Assembly: GCF_003947455.1 (NCBI RefSeq)
Contig: NZ_QHJH01000026.1
Location: forward strand, 1-64,000
DNA: 64,000 bases
Reading direction: 5' to 3'
Source: Streptomyces sp. WAC 04229
GTDB taxonomy: Bacteria > Actinomycetota > Actinomycetes > Streptomycetales > Streptomycetaceae
The stretch's first letter is position 1, and every line of letters starts with the position of its first letter. Below the pieces are notes generated by a model. It saw only the letters and a program-made list of their open reading frames with translations. It did no database searches and was not told where the DNA came from. A program made the position numbers and the translations under genes. This document shows positions 47,362 to 56,968 of this stretch, piece after piece.

Positions 47362-47652
47362 ATGCGTCACTACGAGGTGATGGTCATCCTCGACCCCGAT
47401 CTCGAGGAGCGTTCTGTCTCCCCGCTGATCGAGAACTTCCTCTCTGTCGTCCGTGACGGCGGCGGAAAGGTCGAGAAGGTCGACACCTGGGGCCGTCGTC
47501 GTCTCTCGTACGAGATCAAGAAGAAGCCCGAGGGCATCTACTCGGTCATCGACCTGCAGGCCGAGCCTGCGGTCGTCAAGGAGCTCGACCGCCAGATGAA
47601 CCTGAACGAGTCGGTCCTCCGGACCAAGGTCCTCCGTCCCGAGATGCACTGA
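47362..47652 (+). CDS. rpsF: 30S ribosomal protein S6
   Basis: 96 aa from the ATG at 47362 ([16 protein letters not shown]), with AAAGGAGGTG upstream. The ferredoxin-like S6 fold shows [23 protein letters not shown] and ends [12 protein letters not shown]. It binds 16S rRNA with S18, encoded two genes downstream. First gene of rpsF-ssb-rpsR-rplI. Confidence 0.98.
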   Translation: MRHYEVMVILDPDLEERSVSPLIENFLSVVRDGGGKVEKVDTWGRRRLSYEIKKKPEGIYSVIDLQAEPAVVKELDRQMNLNESVLRTKVLRPEMH

Positions 47653-47731
47653 GCTTCCGCTCAGCTGATCCCGGGATCCGAGTAGCAGCAACCAAGCAGC
47701 CAGAGCAGCAAACCCGCCGAGAGGTACCCCC

Positions 47732-48331
47732 ATGGCAGGCGAGACCGTCATCACGGTCGTCGGCAATCTTGTCGACGACCCCGAGCTGCGCTTCACCCCG
47801 TCCGGTGCGGCCGTCGCGAAGTTCCGTGTCGCGTCGACCCCCCGCACCTTCGACCGCCAGACCAACGAGTGGAAGGACGGCGAGAGCCTCTTCCTCACCT
47901 GCTCGGTCTGGCGTCAGGCGGCGGAGAACGTCGCCGAGTCGCTCCAGCGAGGCATGCGCGTCATCGTGCAGGGCCGGCTGAAGCAGCGGTCCTACGAGGA
48001 CCGTGAGGGCGTCAAGCGCACGGTCTACGAGCTGGACGTCGACGAGGTCGGTGCCAGCCTGCGCAGTGCCACGGCCAAGGTCACCAAGACCTCGGGCCAG
48101 GGCCGCGGTGGCCAGGGCGGTTACGGCGGCGGTGGCGGCCAGGGTGGCGGCGGCTGGGGCGGCGGCCCCGGTGGCGGCCAGCAGGGCGGCGGCGCTCCGG
48201 CCGACGACCCCTGGGCGACCGGCGCTCCCGCCGGTGGCCAGCAGGGCGGCGGCGGTCAGGGCGGCGGCTGGGGCGGTGGCTCCAGCGGCTCCGGCGGCGG
48301 TGGCGGCTACTCGGACGAGCCCCCCTTCTAG
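47732..48331 (+). CDS. ssb: single-stranded DNA-binding protein
   Basis: 199 aa. The OB-fold N-terminal domain (1-115: [52 protein letters not shown]) is followed by a flexible Gly/Gln-rich linker (about 125-190) and the acidic partner-binding tip DEPPF. It protects single strands at the fork and recruits replication and repair proteins through the tip. It is placed between rpsF and rpsR as in most bacteria. Confidence 0.98.
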   Translation: MAGETVITVVGNLVDDPELRFTPSGAAVAKFRVASTPRTFDRQTNEWKDGESLFLTCSVWRQAAENVAESLQRGMRVIVQGRLKQRSYEDREGVKRTVYELDVDEVGASLRSATAKVTKTSGQGRGGQGGYGGGGGQGGGGWGGGPGGGQQGGGAPADDPWATGAPAGGQQGGGGQGGGWGGGSSGSGGGGGYSDEPPF

Positions 48332-48375
48332 GGCGGGCTCCACCCCACACTTCTTGATCACACAGGAGAAACATC

Positions 48376-48612
48376 ATGGCTAAGCCGCCTGTGCGCAAGC
48401 CGAAGAAGAAGGTCTGCGCGTTCTGCAAGGACAAGGTCACGTACGTGGACTACAAGGACACGAACATGCTGCGGAAGTTCATTTCCGACCGCGGCAAGAT
48501 CCGTGCCCGCCGCGTGACCGGCAACTGCACCCAGCACCAGCGTGACGTCGCCACGGCCGTGAAGAACAGCCGTGAGATGGCGCTGCTGCCCTACACCTCC
48601 ACCGCGCGATAA
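48376..48612 (+). CDS. rpsR: 30S ribosomal protein S18 (cysteine-containing, C+ form)
   Basis: 78 aa. It carries CAFC near the N-terminus (residues 14-17) and GNCTQHQ (about 49-55), so a CxxC...C/H zinc site can form. Actinomycetes often encode a second, zinc-free S18 used in zinc starvation; this is the zinc-type copy. AGGAG at good spacing. Confidence 0.97.
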   Translation: MAKPPVRKPKKKVCAFCKDKVTYVDYKDTNMLRKFISDRGKIRARRVTGNCTQHQRDVATAVKNSREMALLPYTSTAR

Positions 48613-48630
48613 GGGAAGGGTGACCGAACA

Positions 48631-49077
48631 ATGAAGATCATCCTCACCCACGAGGTCTCCGGCCTCGGTGCCGCGGGCGACGTCGTCGACGTCAAGGACG
48701 GTTACGCTCGCAACTACCTGATCCCGCGGAAGTTCGCGATCCGCTGGACCAAGGGTGGCGAGAAGGACGTCGAGCAGATTCGTCGCGCTCGCAAGATCCA
48801 CGAGATCCAGACCATCGAGCAGGCCAACCAGGTGAAGGCCCAGCTCGAGGGTGTGAAGGTCCGTCTGGCCGTCCGCTCCGGCGACGCCGGTCGTCTCTTC
48901 GGTTCCGTTACCCCGGCCGACGTCGCTTCGGCGATCAAGGCTGCCGGTGGCCCCGAGGTCGACAAGCGCCGCATCGAGCTGGGCTCGCCGATCAAGACCC
49001 TGGGCGCTCACGAGACGTCCGTGCGTCTGCACCCCGAGGTTGACGCCAAGGTCAGCGTCGAGGTCGTCGCTGCCTGA
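48631..49077 (+). CDS. rplI: 50S ribosomal protein L9
   Basis: 148 aa. The N-terminal domain [33 protein letters not shown] is followed by the long central helix and the C-terminal domain with [16 protein letters not shown]. Last gene of the rpsF unit, 18 bp after rpsR. Confidence 0.98.
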   Translation: MKIILTHEVSGLGAAGDVVDVKDGYARNYLIPRKFAIRWTKGGEKDVEQIRRARKIHEIQTIEQANQVKAQLEGVKVRLAVRSGDAGRLFGSVTPADVASAIKAAGGPEVDKRRIELGSPIKTLGAHETSVRLHPEVDAKVSVEVVAA

Positions 49078-49104
49078 GCGCTCTGCTCTCGCTGAAGCGA
49101 TGTG

Positions 49105-49146
49105 AGAGGGGGCCGTATCTCCCAGCTGGGAGATACGGCCCCCTCT
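49105..49146. terminator. 42-bp perfect palindromic terminator
   Basis: Perfect dyad (arm AGAGGGGGCCGTATCTCCCAG) centred at 49125/49126, 27 bp after rplI and shared with the converging MATE gene. A parS follows 7 bp later. Confidence 0.85.
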
Positions 49147-49153
49147 TCATTGT

Positions 49154-49167
49154 GTTTCACGTGAAAC
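49154..49167. other. parS: parS site
   Basis: Exact GTTTCACGTGAAAC between the rplI terminator and the MATE stop codon. Confidence 0.95.
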
Positions 49168-49169
49168 GG

Positions 49170-50507
49170 TCACCGCGTCGCGCCCGTGACGATCCAGCGA
49201 CCCGACCTGGTGCGCAGCCACAGCGTCACCAGCCGCATCCCCATCATCAGCGTCATGGCCGCCCACAGCACGGTGAGCCCTCCGCCGACGGCGGGGACGA
49301 GGAGGGCCGCGGGAGTGAAGACCGCCAGGGTCAGCAGCATCGCCCAGGCCAGGTACGGGCCGTCACCCGCACCCATCAGGACACCGTCCAGGACGTAGAC
49401 CACTCCGCAGATCGGCTGCGCGACGGCCACGATCACCAGCGCCGGTAGCGCGGCGTCCTTGACCGCGGAGTCACCGGTGAACAAGGGCAGGAACGCTGGG
49501 CGGGAGAGCACCACGAGCAGTCCGAGTACGACGCCGACCGCGACACCCCACTCCACCATCCTGCGGCAGGCTTCGCGGGCACCCTTGGCGTCCCCGGCGC
49601 CCAGGTAGCGTCCGATGATGGCCTGACCGGCGATGGCGATGGCATCGAGGGCGAAGGCCATCAGGCTCCACAGGGACAGGATGATCTGGTGGGCCGCGAT
49701 GTCGGCGTCTCCGAGGCGGGCCGCAACGGCCGTCGCGATCATGAGAATCGCCCGCAGCGAGAGTGTGCGCACGAGCAGCGGCATCCCGGCCTGAGCGGAT
49801 GCCCGGATGCCGGCGGCGTCCGGACGCAGGGACGCCCCGTGGCGTCGCGCTCCGCGCACCACGACCCACAGGTACACCGCGGCCATGCCGTACTGAGCGA
49901 CGACGGTGCCCCAGGCGGATCCCGCGATGCCGAGGCCGGCGCCGTAGACGAGCAGGACGTTGAGGACGGCGTTGGCGACGAAGCCGCCTATGGCCACGTA
50001 GAGCGGGGTCCGCGTGTTCTGGAGTCCGCGCAGGACACCCGTCGCGGCGAGCACGACGAGCATGGCGGGGATGCCGAGGGAGGAGATGCGCAGATAGGTG
50101 ATGGCGTACGGGGCCGCCGTGTCGGAGGCACCGAAGAGCTCCACGAGGGACGGAGCCGTGGGCAGTACGACGGCGATGACGGCGGCTCCGAGCAGCAGCG
50201 CCAGCCAGATGCCGTCCATGCCCTGGCGGATCGCGGCTTGGAGGTCACCCGCACCCACGCGCCGGGACACGCCCGCCGTGGTGGCGTAGGCGAGGAAGAC
50301 GAACACGCTGACGGCTGTGGTGAGCAGGGCCGAGGCGATCCCGAGTCCGGCGAGTTGCGCGGTGCCGAGATGGCCGACGATCGCACTGTCGGCCATCACG
50401 AAAAGGGGCTCGGCGACGAGCGCGCCGAAGGCCGGAACGGCCAGCGCGACGATCTCTCGGTCGTGCCGGCGCCGGACGGTTCGGGGACGCGCGGGGGCCT
50501 GTGTCAT
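49170..50507 (-). CDS. MATE-family efflux transporter
   Basis: 445 aa from the ATG at 50507. About 12 membrane helices in two MATE halves: ALAVPAFGALVAEPLFVMADSAIVGHLG opens the first and AQAGMPLLVRTLSLRAILMI the second. Internal signatures are GVLRGLQNTRTPLYVAIGG and IIGRYLGAGDAKGAREACRRM. It exports cationic or toxic compounds by antiport; the substrate is unknown (DinF-like subgroup). There is no Shine-Dalgarno; a promoter placed to start the mRNA near the ATG implies leaderless translation. Confidence 0.92.
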   Translation of the reverse strand: MTQAPARPRTVRRRHDREIVALAVPAFGALVAEPLFVMADSAIVGHLGTAQLAGLGIASALLTTAVSVFVFLAYATTAGVSRRVGAGDLQAAIRQGMDGIWLALLLGAAVIAVVLPTAPSLVELFGASDTAAPYAITYLRISSLGIPAMLVVLAATGVLRGLQNTRTPLYVAIGGFVANAVLNVLLVYGAGLGIAGSAWGTVVAQYGMAAVYLWVVVRGARRHGASLRPDAAGIRASAQAGMPLLVRTLSLRAILMIATAVAARLGDADIAAHQIILSLWSLMAFALDAIAIAGQAIIGRYLGAGDAKGAREACRRMVEWGVAVGVVLGLLVVLSRPAFLPLFTGDSAVKDAALPALVIVAVAQPICGVVYVLDGVLMGAGDGPYLAWAMLLTLAVFTPAALLVPAVGGGLTVLWAAMTLMMGMRLVTLWLRTRSGRWIVTGATR

Positions 50508-50514
50508 GAGCACC

Positions 50515-50554
50515 AATCTAATCGTCCACAGGTAAGAGATGCAAAGCTTTTGCA
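50515..50554 (-). promoter_or_regulatory. MATE gene promoter with overlapping inverted repeat
   Basis: On the minus strand, TTGCAT (50544-50539), 18-nt spacer, TAGATT (50520-50515). The ATG follows only 7 nt after the -10. The inverted repeat TGCAAA-GCT-TTTGCA (50540-50554) overlaps the -35, so a repressor may bind there. Confidence 0.65.
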
Positions 50555-50784
50555 ACCCTTACCCACCGTCTCTCCCCGTGCACTTCTGGGCACCGTTCGA
50601 AGTGATCTTGAGCTGACCGGGCAAGTTTTTCTTCTGCACAGGCCGTGGATGGTGAACTTGCAGGTCAGGGTCGCTTCTGCGATCTGGCTGCGGGCTTGTT
50701 CACAGGGCTGTCCACCGGGTCGTGCACAGGTTTGGCGGAGTTCTCCACAGCATCTGGCCCGTCGTCCACATGGCCTGTGGATAA
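50522..50784 (+). promoter_or_regulatory. DnaA-box cluster upstream of dnaB
   Basis: Nine-mers resembling TTGTCCACA: TCGTCCACA (50522-50530), CTGTCCACC (50708-50716, weaker), TTCTCCACA (50741-50749), TCGTCCACA (50762-50770) and TGTGGATAA (50776-50784, reverse of TTATCCACA). The last three lie within 44 bp. The cluster occupies the 460-bp gap between the MATE and dnaB starts, which holds no gene. Confidence 0.65.
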
Positions 50785-50966
50785 CCAGATTGGCTGACGG
50801 TGCCGACCGGCCTACGGTGGTCCGGCGCCCGCTCCGTCCGTCGCCCTGTGAACCATCACAAAACCGACGCGCCAGAACCGGAGTTGGGCGTCTTATTTGT
50901 CAGTGCCGTGCCGTAGAAATGAGGGGCACGGCGAGGTCCGCTCGGCGGACGGGAGGAGGTGGCTCG

Positions 50967-52445
<1,479 letters not shown>

Positions 52446-52456
52446 GCGCGGGTCCG

Positions 52457-53572
52457 TCAGTCCGGCTGGAAGAACGCGAGCATCTTCTGGGCGGCGTCCG
52501 GTGAGGTCAGCAGTTCGTGGAGGCCGGCGGACATCCGGGCGGCGGCGCCCGTGCGTTCGAACATCTCGCGTTCGTACGCGCTGACGGCGGTGCCGACGTC
52601 GTCCGGGCGCGCGGCCAGCGCGAGGCCGAGCAGGGCGCCGTCGAGCAGCGCCATGTTGGCGCCCTCTCCCACCGGTGGCATCAGGTGTGCGGCGTCGCCG
52701 AGCAGCGTGACGTCCGGCCTCGACGGCCAGGTCAGGCCGACCGGGAGCGTGGTGATCGGTCGCGGCACGACCGTGTCGTCGCAGGCCGCGATCAGCGCGG
52801 TGAACCGCGCGTCCCAGCCGGGGAGCAGTTCGATCAGCCGGGCCCGGGCGGCGGGCGGGTCGTCGAACGGGATCCCACTGGTGGCGAACCAGTCCTCGCC
52901 GGTGTTGTAGAAGCTGAGGCCGATACGGACACGGCCGTCGCCGTTGCGCTGCGCCGCCAGGGACAGACCGTCGCCGAGCACCCAGTAGTTGCCGCGCCCG
53001 ACCATCGCCGCGAGGTCGGGATGCGTGCGGTCGATGTCGGGGATGCCGACCTCCACGATGTTCTGGCCGATGTGCGACGGGCAGGCGTCGGTGAGCAGCG
53101 CGCGGACCCGGGACTGCGCGCCGTCCGCGCCGACCAGCAGGTCGTACGCGGCACTGCCGCCGTCGGCGAAGTGCAGCAGGCCGTGATCGGCGCTCCTGAA
53201 CGCGTGCCCCCAGCGCACCGTGTCCTCGGGGAGCGAGTCCAGCAGCAGGTCGCGCAGAGCGGCGCGGTCCACCTCGGGCCGGTCGAGTGGGGCGCCGTCG
53301 GGTGTGTCCTCCTGGAGGAGGAGGGTGCCGTCCGGCTCCAGAAGGCGCATGTCCTGGCCTTCACCCCGGGCGATGGCGTGGAACTGGTCGATCAGGCCGG
53401 CCTCGCGCAGCGCCCGCTGGCCGGAGTGGATGTCCAGCATGCCGCCTTGACCACGCGCGACGCGTGACGATTCACGCTCGTAGACGACAGCGTCCATGCC
53501 GTTCACGTGCAGCACACGGGCGAGCGCGAGGCCGCCGAGGCCGGCTCCGACGATGGCGATGGTGGATGTCAT
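52457..53572 (-). CDS. FAD-dependent monooxygenase (PHBH/TetX-like)
   Basis: 371 aa from the ATG at 53572 (MTSTIAIVGAGLGGLALARVL), with GAGGG upstream. The FAD dinucleotide motif is GAGLGGLALA, the family segment is DLLVGADGAQSRVR, and the second FAD motif is TLLGDAAHLMPPVGEGANMALLDGALL. The size and the paired divergent TetR regulator resemble TetX-type tetracycline-modifying hydroxylases, but similar enzymes hydroxylate many aromatics, so resistance should not be assumed. Confidence 0.88.
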   Translation of the reverse strand: MTSTIAIVGAGLGGLALARVLHVNGMDAVVYERESSRVARGQGGMLDIHSGQRALREAGLIDQFHAIARGEGQDMRLLEPDGTLLLQEDTPDGAPLDRPEVDRAALRDLLLDSLPEDTVRWGHAFRSADHGLLHFADGGSAAYDLLVGADGAQSRVRALLTDACPSHIGQNIVEVGIPDIDRTHPDLAAMVGRGNYWVLGDGLSLAAQRNGDGRVRIGLSFYNTGEDWFATSGIPFDDPPAARARLIELLPGWDARFTALIAACDDTVVPRPITTLPVGLTWPSRPDVTLLGDAAHLMPPVGEGANMALLDGALLGLALAARPDDVGTAVSAYEREMFERTGAAARMSAGLHELLTSPDAAQKMLAFFQPD

Positions 53573-53593
53573 GGTTGTCCCTCCCGCTGATAC

Positions 53594-53637
53594 ACCGTAC
53601 CGCTCGATACACTGTATCGCTCCATGCGATGTACGGT
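53594..53637. promoter_or_regulatory. TetR operator region between the monooxygenase and its regulator
   Basis: Inner perfect inverted repeat CGATACA-C-TGTATCG (53605-53619) nested inside an outer pair ACCGTAC ... GTACGGT (53594-53600 and 53631-53637). It lies in the 72-bp divergent gap. Confidence 0.7.
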
Positions 53638-53644
53638 TAGCGGC

Positions 53645-54325
53645 ATGTTGGTATGGGAGAGGCCGGAGCCGCCGGAACGACCCGTGCCGGCCCCGCTGAA
53701 CCGGGAGAAGATCGTGCGAGCGGCGATCCGGCTGGCCGACGCGGACGGTCTGGAGGCGGTGTCGCTGCGCAAGGTCGCCACCGCGCTGGGTGTGGGGCCG
53801 ATGCGGCTGTACGGCTACATCGCCGGCAAGGAGGAGTTGCTCGACCTGATGGTCGACGCGGTCTACGCCGAGATCCGGCCGGTCGGGGACAGTTGGCGGG
53901 AGGTGCTGCGGTCTCTTGCCGAGACGACTCGGCGGGCGGCTCACGAGCACGAATGGCTCGCCGACCTGCTCGGTGGGCGACCGCAGCTCGGGCCGCACGC
54001 GCTGGCCAGGGGCGAGGCCGTGGTGGCCGCGCTGGACGGCGTCGACGTGGACGCCGTGATGCCGGTGGTCACCGCGGTCGACGCCTACGTGATCGGGGCG
54101 GTGCGCCGGGAGATCGCCGACCGGCGTGCGGAGCGAGCCACCGGGATGGACGAGCGGCGTTGGCAGACCTCACTCGGGCCCTACCTGGAACGGACCTTTG
54201 CGACGGGCCGATTTCCTGCGCTGGCCACGGTGGTGCGCGATGCCGCCCACCTGGACGCCGACGAAACGTTCCAGATCGGCCTGGACTTCCTGCTCGCAGG
54301 CATCGAAGCCCGCATCTCAAGGTGA
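53645..54325 (+). CDS. TetR-family regulator
   Basis: 226 aa from the ATG at 53645 (MLVWERPEPPERPVPAPLNREKIV); a GTG-type start at 53624 is possible. The helix-turn-helix lies in AAIRLADADGLEAVSLRKVATALGVGPMRLYGYIAGKEELL (about 25-65), with a C-terminal TetR_C_1-like ligand domain. There is no ribosome site, and a TACGGT hexamer ends 7 nt before the ATG, so the mRNA may be leaderless. It is divergent from the monooxygenase and probably represses both. Confidence 0.9.
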   Translation: MLVWERPEPPERPVPAPLNREKIVRAAIRLADADGLEAVSLRKVATALGVGPMRLYGYIAGKEELLDLMVDAVYAEIRPVGDSWREVLRSLAETTRRAAHEHEWLADLLGGRPQLGPHALARGEAVVAALDGVDVDAVMPVVTAVDAYVIGAVRREIADRRAERATGMDERRWQTSLGPYLERTFATGRFPALATVVRDAAHLDADETFQIGLDFLLAGIEARISR

Positions 54326-54406
54326 CGTGCTCGCCGCGCAGGCCACGGGCCGGGGCCGCGACGTAATCGGCTCGACGTGGACCGCCCGGGACGGTGGACT
54401 GGGGGC

Positions 54407-55792
54407 ATGACGACACCTCAGGATGAGCTGCTTCCCGCCACCCGTCGGCAGTTGCTGCACCGGATCGCCGTGGCACAGGCCGAGGGGCGCACGCCCTCGC
54501 TCGTGGCGGCGGTCGTCCGGGGCGGACGGACCGTGTGGCACGGTGCGCGGACCTCGGTCGACGGGCACGGCCCCGACGAGAACGTGCAGTACCGCATCGG
54601 CTCGATCACCAAGACGTTCACGGCTGTTCTCGTCCTGAGGCTGCGTGATGAGGGTCTTCTCGACCTCGGTGACTCTCTGGAGAAGCATCTGCCGGGTACC
54701 GGGGCGGGTGAGGCCACGATCGCCGAACTGCTGGCCCATTCGGGCGGACTGGCCGCCGAGTCGCCCGCGCCGTGGTGGGAGCGGACGCCGGGATCACTGC
54801 GGCCCGAGCTCACCGACGTGCTGGGCGAGCGGCCGTTGCTGCACCCGGTGGGCCGCCGGCACCACTACTCCAACCCCGGCTACACCCTGCTCGGTGCGCT
54901 GGTCGAGGAGCTTCGCGGTGCCGCGTGGGAGGACGTGCTGCGGCGGGAGGTGCTGGAGCCGCTGGGCCTGGAGCGCACGGCGACGCGCCCGAGCACTCCG
55001 CACGCGGGTGGCTGGGCGGTGCATCCCTGGGCCGACGTGATGCTGCCCGAGCCGGCCGAGGATCTCGGCAGGATGGCCCCCGCCGGTCAACTCTGGTCCA
55101 CCACCGGGGATCTGGCGCGGTTCGCCGTCTTTCTGACCACGGGGGACGACCGGGTCCTGTGCGCGGACACCATCCGGGAGATGCGGGCCCCCGCCGCAGC
55201 GGTCGAGGCCGCGGACGTCGCGGATGGTGCGGCGTACGGCCTGGGACTGCAGATCCAGCACCGGGACGGGCGGCTGCTCGTGGGGCACTCCGGCTCCCTG
55301 CCGGGCTTCCTGGCCAACCTCACCATCGCCGTGGACGACGACGTCGCCGCGGTGGTGCTGACCAACTGCACCTCCGGACCGCTGCTCGGCGGGGTGGGTG
55401 CCGACCTCGTGCGTATCGTCGCCGAGGCGGAACCCCGGATCCCTGAACCGTGGCGCCCGCTGCCGCAGGCGGACGCCTCCGTACTGGAGTTGGCCGGGCA
55501 GTGGTACTGGGGGACGCACGCCTTCGCCCTGCGGCTGACCTCCGACGGGGGAGTGTCGCTGGAGCCCTTGTCGGGTCAGGGCCGACGGTCGCGCTTCCGG
55601 GCCATCGGTGACGGGACCTGGACGGGCCTGGAGGGCTACTACGCCGGGGAACTGCTGGAGGCGGTACGACGTCCGGACGGAAGTGTGAGCCACCTGGACC
55701 TGGGATCGTTCGTCTTCACTCGGCAGCCGTACGACGCGGGTTCTCCCGTGCCGGGCGGGGTGGACCCGGAGGGCTGGCGAGGGATCGGCTAG
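54407..55792 (+). CDS. serine hydrolase (beta-lactamase / class C PBP family)
   Basis: 461 aa from the ATG at 54407. The catalytic SxxK is SITK in GSITKTFTAVLVLRL, the second motif is YSN in HHYSNPGYTLLG, and the third is HSG in LVGHSGSLPGFLANL. There is no signal peptide. A C-terminal beta-rich extension (about 365-461, ELAGQWYWGTHAFALRL) is of the type found in esterases and D-aminopeptidases of this family. The substrate is unknown. It lies 81 bp after the TetR gene and ends 6 bp before the 54-bp parS palindrome. Confidence 0.88.
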   Translation: MTTPQDELLPATRRQLLHRIAVAQAEGRTPSLVAAVVRGGRTVWHGARTSVDGHGPDENVQYRIGSITKTFTAVLVLRLRDEGLLDLGDSLEKHLPGTGAGEATIAELLAHSGGLAAESPAPWWERTPGSLRPELTDVLGERPLLHPVGRRHHYSNPGYTLLGALVEELRGAAWEDVLRREVLEPLGLERTATRPSTPHAGGWAVHPWADVMLPEPAEDLGRMAPAGQLWSTTGDLARFAVFLTTGDDRVLCADTIREMRAPAAAVEAADVADGAAYGLGLQIQHRDGRLLVGHSGSLPGFLANLTIAVDDDVAAVVLTNCTSGPLLGGVGADLVRIVAEAEPRIPEPWRPLPQADASVLELAGQWYWGTHAFALRLTSDGGVSLEPLSGQGRRSRFRAIGDGTWTGLEGYYAGELLEAVRRPDGSVSHLDLGSFVFTRQPYDAGSPVPGGVDPEGWRGIG

Positions 55793-55797
55793 GCGTT

Positions 55798-55851
55798 GCC
55801 CAACGGCTGGGGGGCCTGTTTCACGTGAAACAGGCCCCCCAGCCGTTGGGC
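55798..55851. terminator. 54-bp perfect palindrome centred on parS (bidirectional terminator and parS)
   Basis: Each 27-bp arm begins GCCCAACGGCTGGGGGGCCT outward from parS; dyad symmetry is perfect about 55824/55825. It lies between the converging serine hydrolase and GNAT genes. Confidence 0.85.
55818..55831. other. parS: parS site
   Basis: Exact GTTTCACGTGAAAC at the centre of the 54-bp palindrome. Confidence 0.95.
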
Positions 55852-55871
55852 GCTCCGGATGGAAGTACTGC

Positions 55872-56324
55872 TCACAGCTGGAGCTTGAACCCCGTGTGCG
55901 AGGCCGAGAAGCCCAGACGCTCATAGAAACGGTGAGCGTCGGTGCGGGTCTTGTCGGACGTGAGCTGCACCAACTGGCATCCCTGCCGACGGGACTCGTC
56001 GACCGCCCACTCGATGAGCTGTGTGCCCAGGCCGCTGCCGCGCTCGTCGGCGTGGATGCGTACACCCTCGATGATCGACCGGGTGGCGCCACGCCGGGAC
56101 AGGCCGGGGACGATCGTCAGCTGGAGGGTGCCGACGACACGGCTGTCGCGGACGGCGACGACCACGTGCTGGTTCGGATCGGCGTCGAGCCGTTCGAGCG
56201 CGGCCAGATACGGGTTCAGGTCCTCCGGTGACTCACGCTGGGCGCCCAAGGGGTCGTCGGCGAGCATCGCGACGACCGCCGGGATGTCCGCTGCGGTGGT
56301 CCGGCGTATTTCAAGATCTGCCAT
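55872..56324 (-). CDS. GNAT-family N-acetyltransferase
   Basis: 150 aa. A complete single GNAT domain: EIRRTTAADIPAVVAMLADD, VVGTLQLTIVPGLSRRGATRS, acetyl-CoA motif DERGSGLGTQLIEWAV, and TDAHRFYERLGFSASHTGFKL. Substrate unknown. Followed by the parS palindrome; the MarR gene lies 39 bp upstream. Confidence 0.92.
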   Translation of the reverse strand: MADLEIRRTTAADIPAVVAMLADDPLGAQRESPEDLNPYLAALERLDADPNQHVVVAVRDSRVVGTLQLTIVPGLSRRGATRSIIEGVRIHADERGSGLGTQLIEWAVDESRRQGCQLVQLTSDKTRTDAHRFYERLGFSASHTGFKLQL

Positions 56325-56363
56325 GACCGCACCCTATGTCCGTGGGCCGCGCCCCGAGTCGGG

Positions 56364-56828
56364 CTAGGCGGGCACCGGCGCCTTGAGGGTCTCCACGGCC
56401 CGGACCAGCGGGGCGAGGTCGGGGTTGGCGGCTGCCTCGTCGAGGGCCTCGCGCAGCGCGGCGTCGTTGGTGGGCCGAGCCTCGTCCAGCAGCTTGAGGC
56501 CGGCCGCGGTGACGTTGGTGTAGATGCCGCGGCGGTCCGTGGGGCACAGGTAGCGCTCGAGCAGCCCGCGGTCCTCGAGCCGGGTGACCAGGCGGGTCGT
56601 CGCGCTCTGGCTGAGTACGACGGCGTCGGCGACCTGCTTCATCTGCAGGTGCCCTCCGTCGCCGTCGTGCTGCCGACTGAGCACGTCGAGCAGGGCGTAC
56701 TCGCGCACGCTCAGGTCGTGCCCGGCCTGCAGTGCGCGCTCGATGTGGGCCTCGATCCTCCCGTGCAGCAGGGAGAGTGCGCACCAGCCCTGGGAGAGGG
56801 CGGTGAGCGCGGGGTCCGTCGCTGTCAT
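56364..56828 (-). CDS. MarR-family transcriptional regulator
   Basis: 154 aa from the ATG at 56828, with GGAGGAA upstream. The winged helix covers about 35-105: LSVREYALLDVLSRQ, MKQVADAVVLSQSATTRLVTRLEDRGLLER, DRRGIYTNVTAAGLKLL. It is divergent from an MFS exporter across 140 bp containing an operator-like inverted repeat, so it probably represses that exporter. Confidence 0.93.
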   Translation of the reverse strand: MTATDPALTALSQGWCALSLLHGRIEAHIERALQAGHDLSVREYALLDVLSRQHDGDGGHLQMKQVADAVVLSQSATTRLVTRLEDRGLLERYLCPTDRRGIYTNVTAAGLKLLDEARPTNDAALREALDEAAANPDLAPLVRAVETLKAPVPA

Positions 56829-56876
56829 GTGGTTCCTCCGTCCCGGAGTGGCTGAGACCAGGATAGACCAGGCATG

Positions 56877-56918
56877 CAATAGTCTGCGTTTGCATATATC
56901 CCGCGTCTGCAACTATTG
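56877..56918. promoter_or_regulatory. probable MarR operator
   Basis: Outer arms CAATAGT (56877-56883) and ACTATTG (56912-56918) with further TGCA-containing symmetry inside (TTTGCA...TGCAA), between the divergent marR and MFS genes. The stretch is AT-rich compared with its surroundings. Confidence 0.6.
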
Positions 56919-56968
56919 TGAACGCACGCAAAGCGCTCCTGCAATCTTCTGGGAAGGTGTACCCCTCC

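Noticed and set aside
49689..50966. N-terminal extension of dnaB by 426 codons
   Set aside because: It is antisense to the MATE gene and crosses the DnaA-box region; the GTG at 50967 has GGAGG and yields the normal DnaB length.
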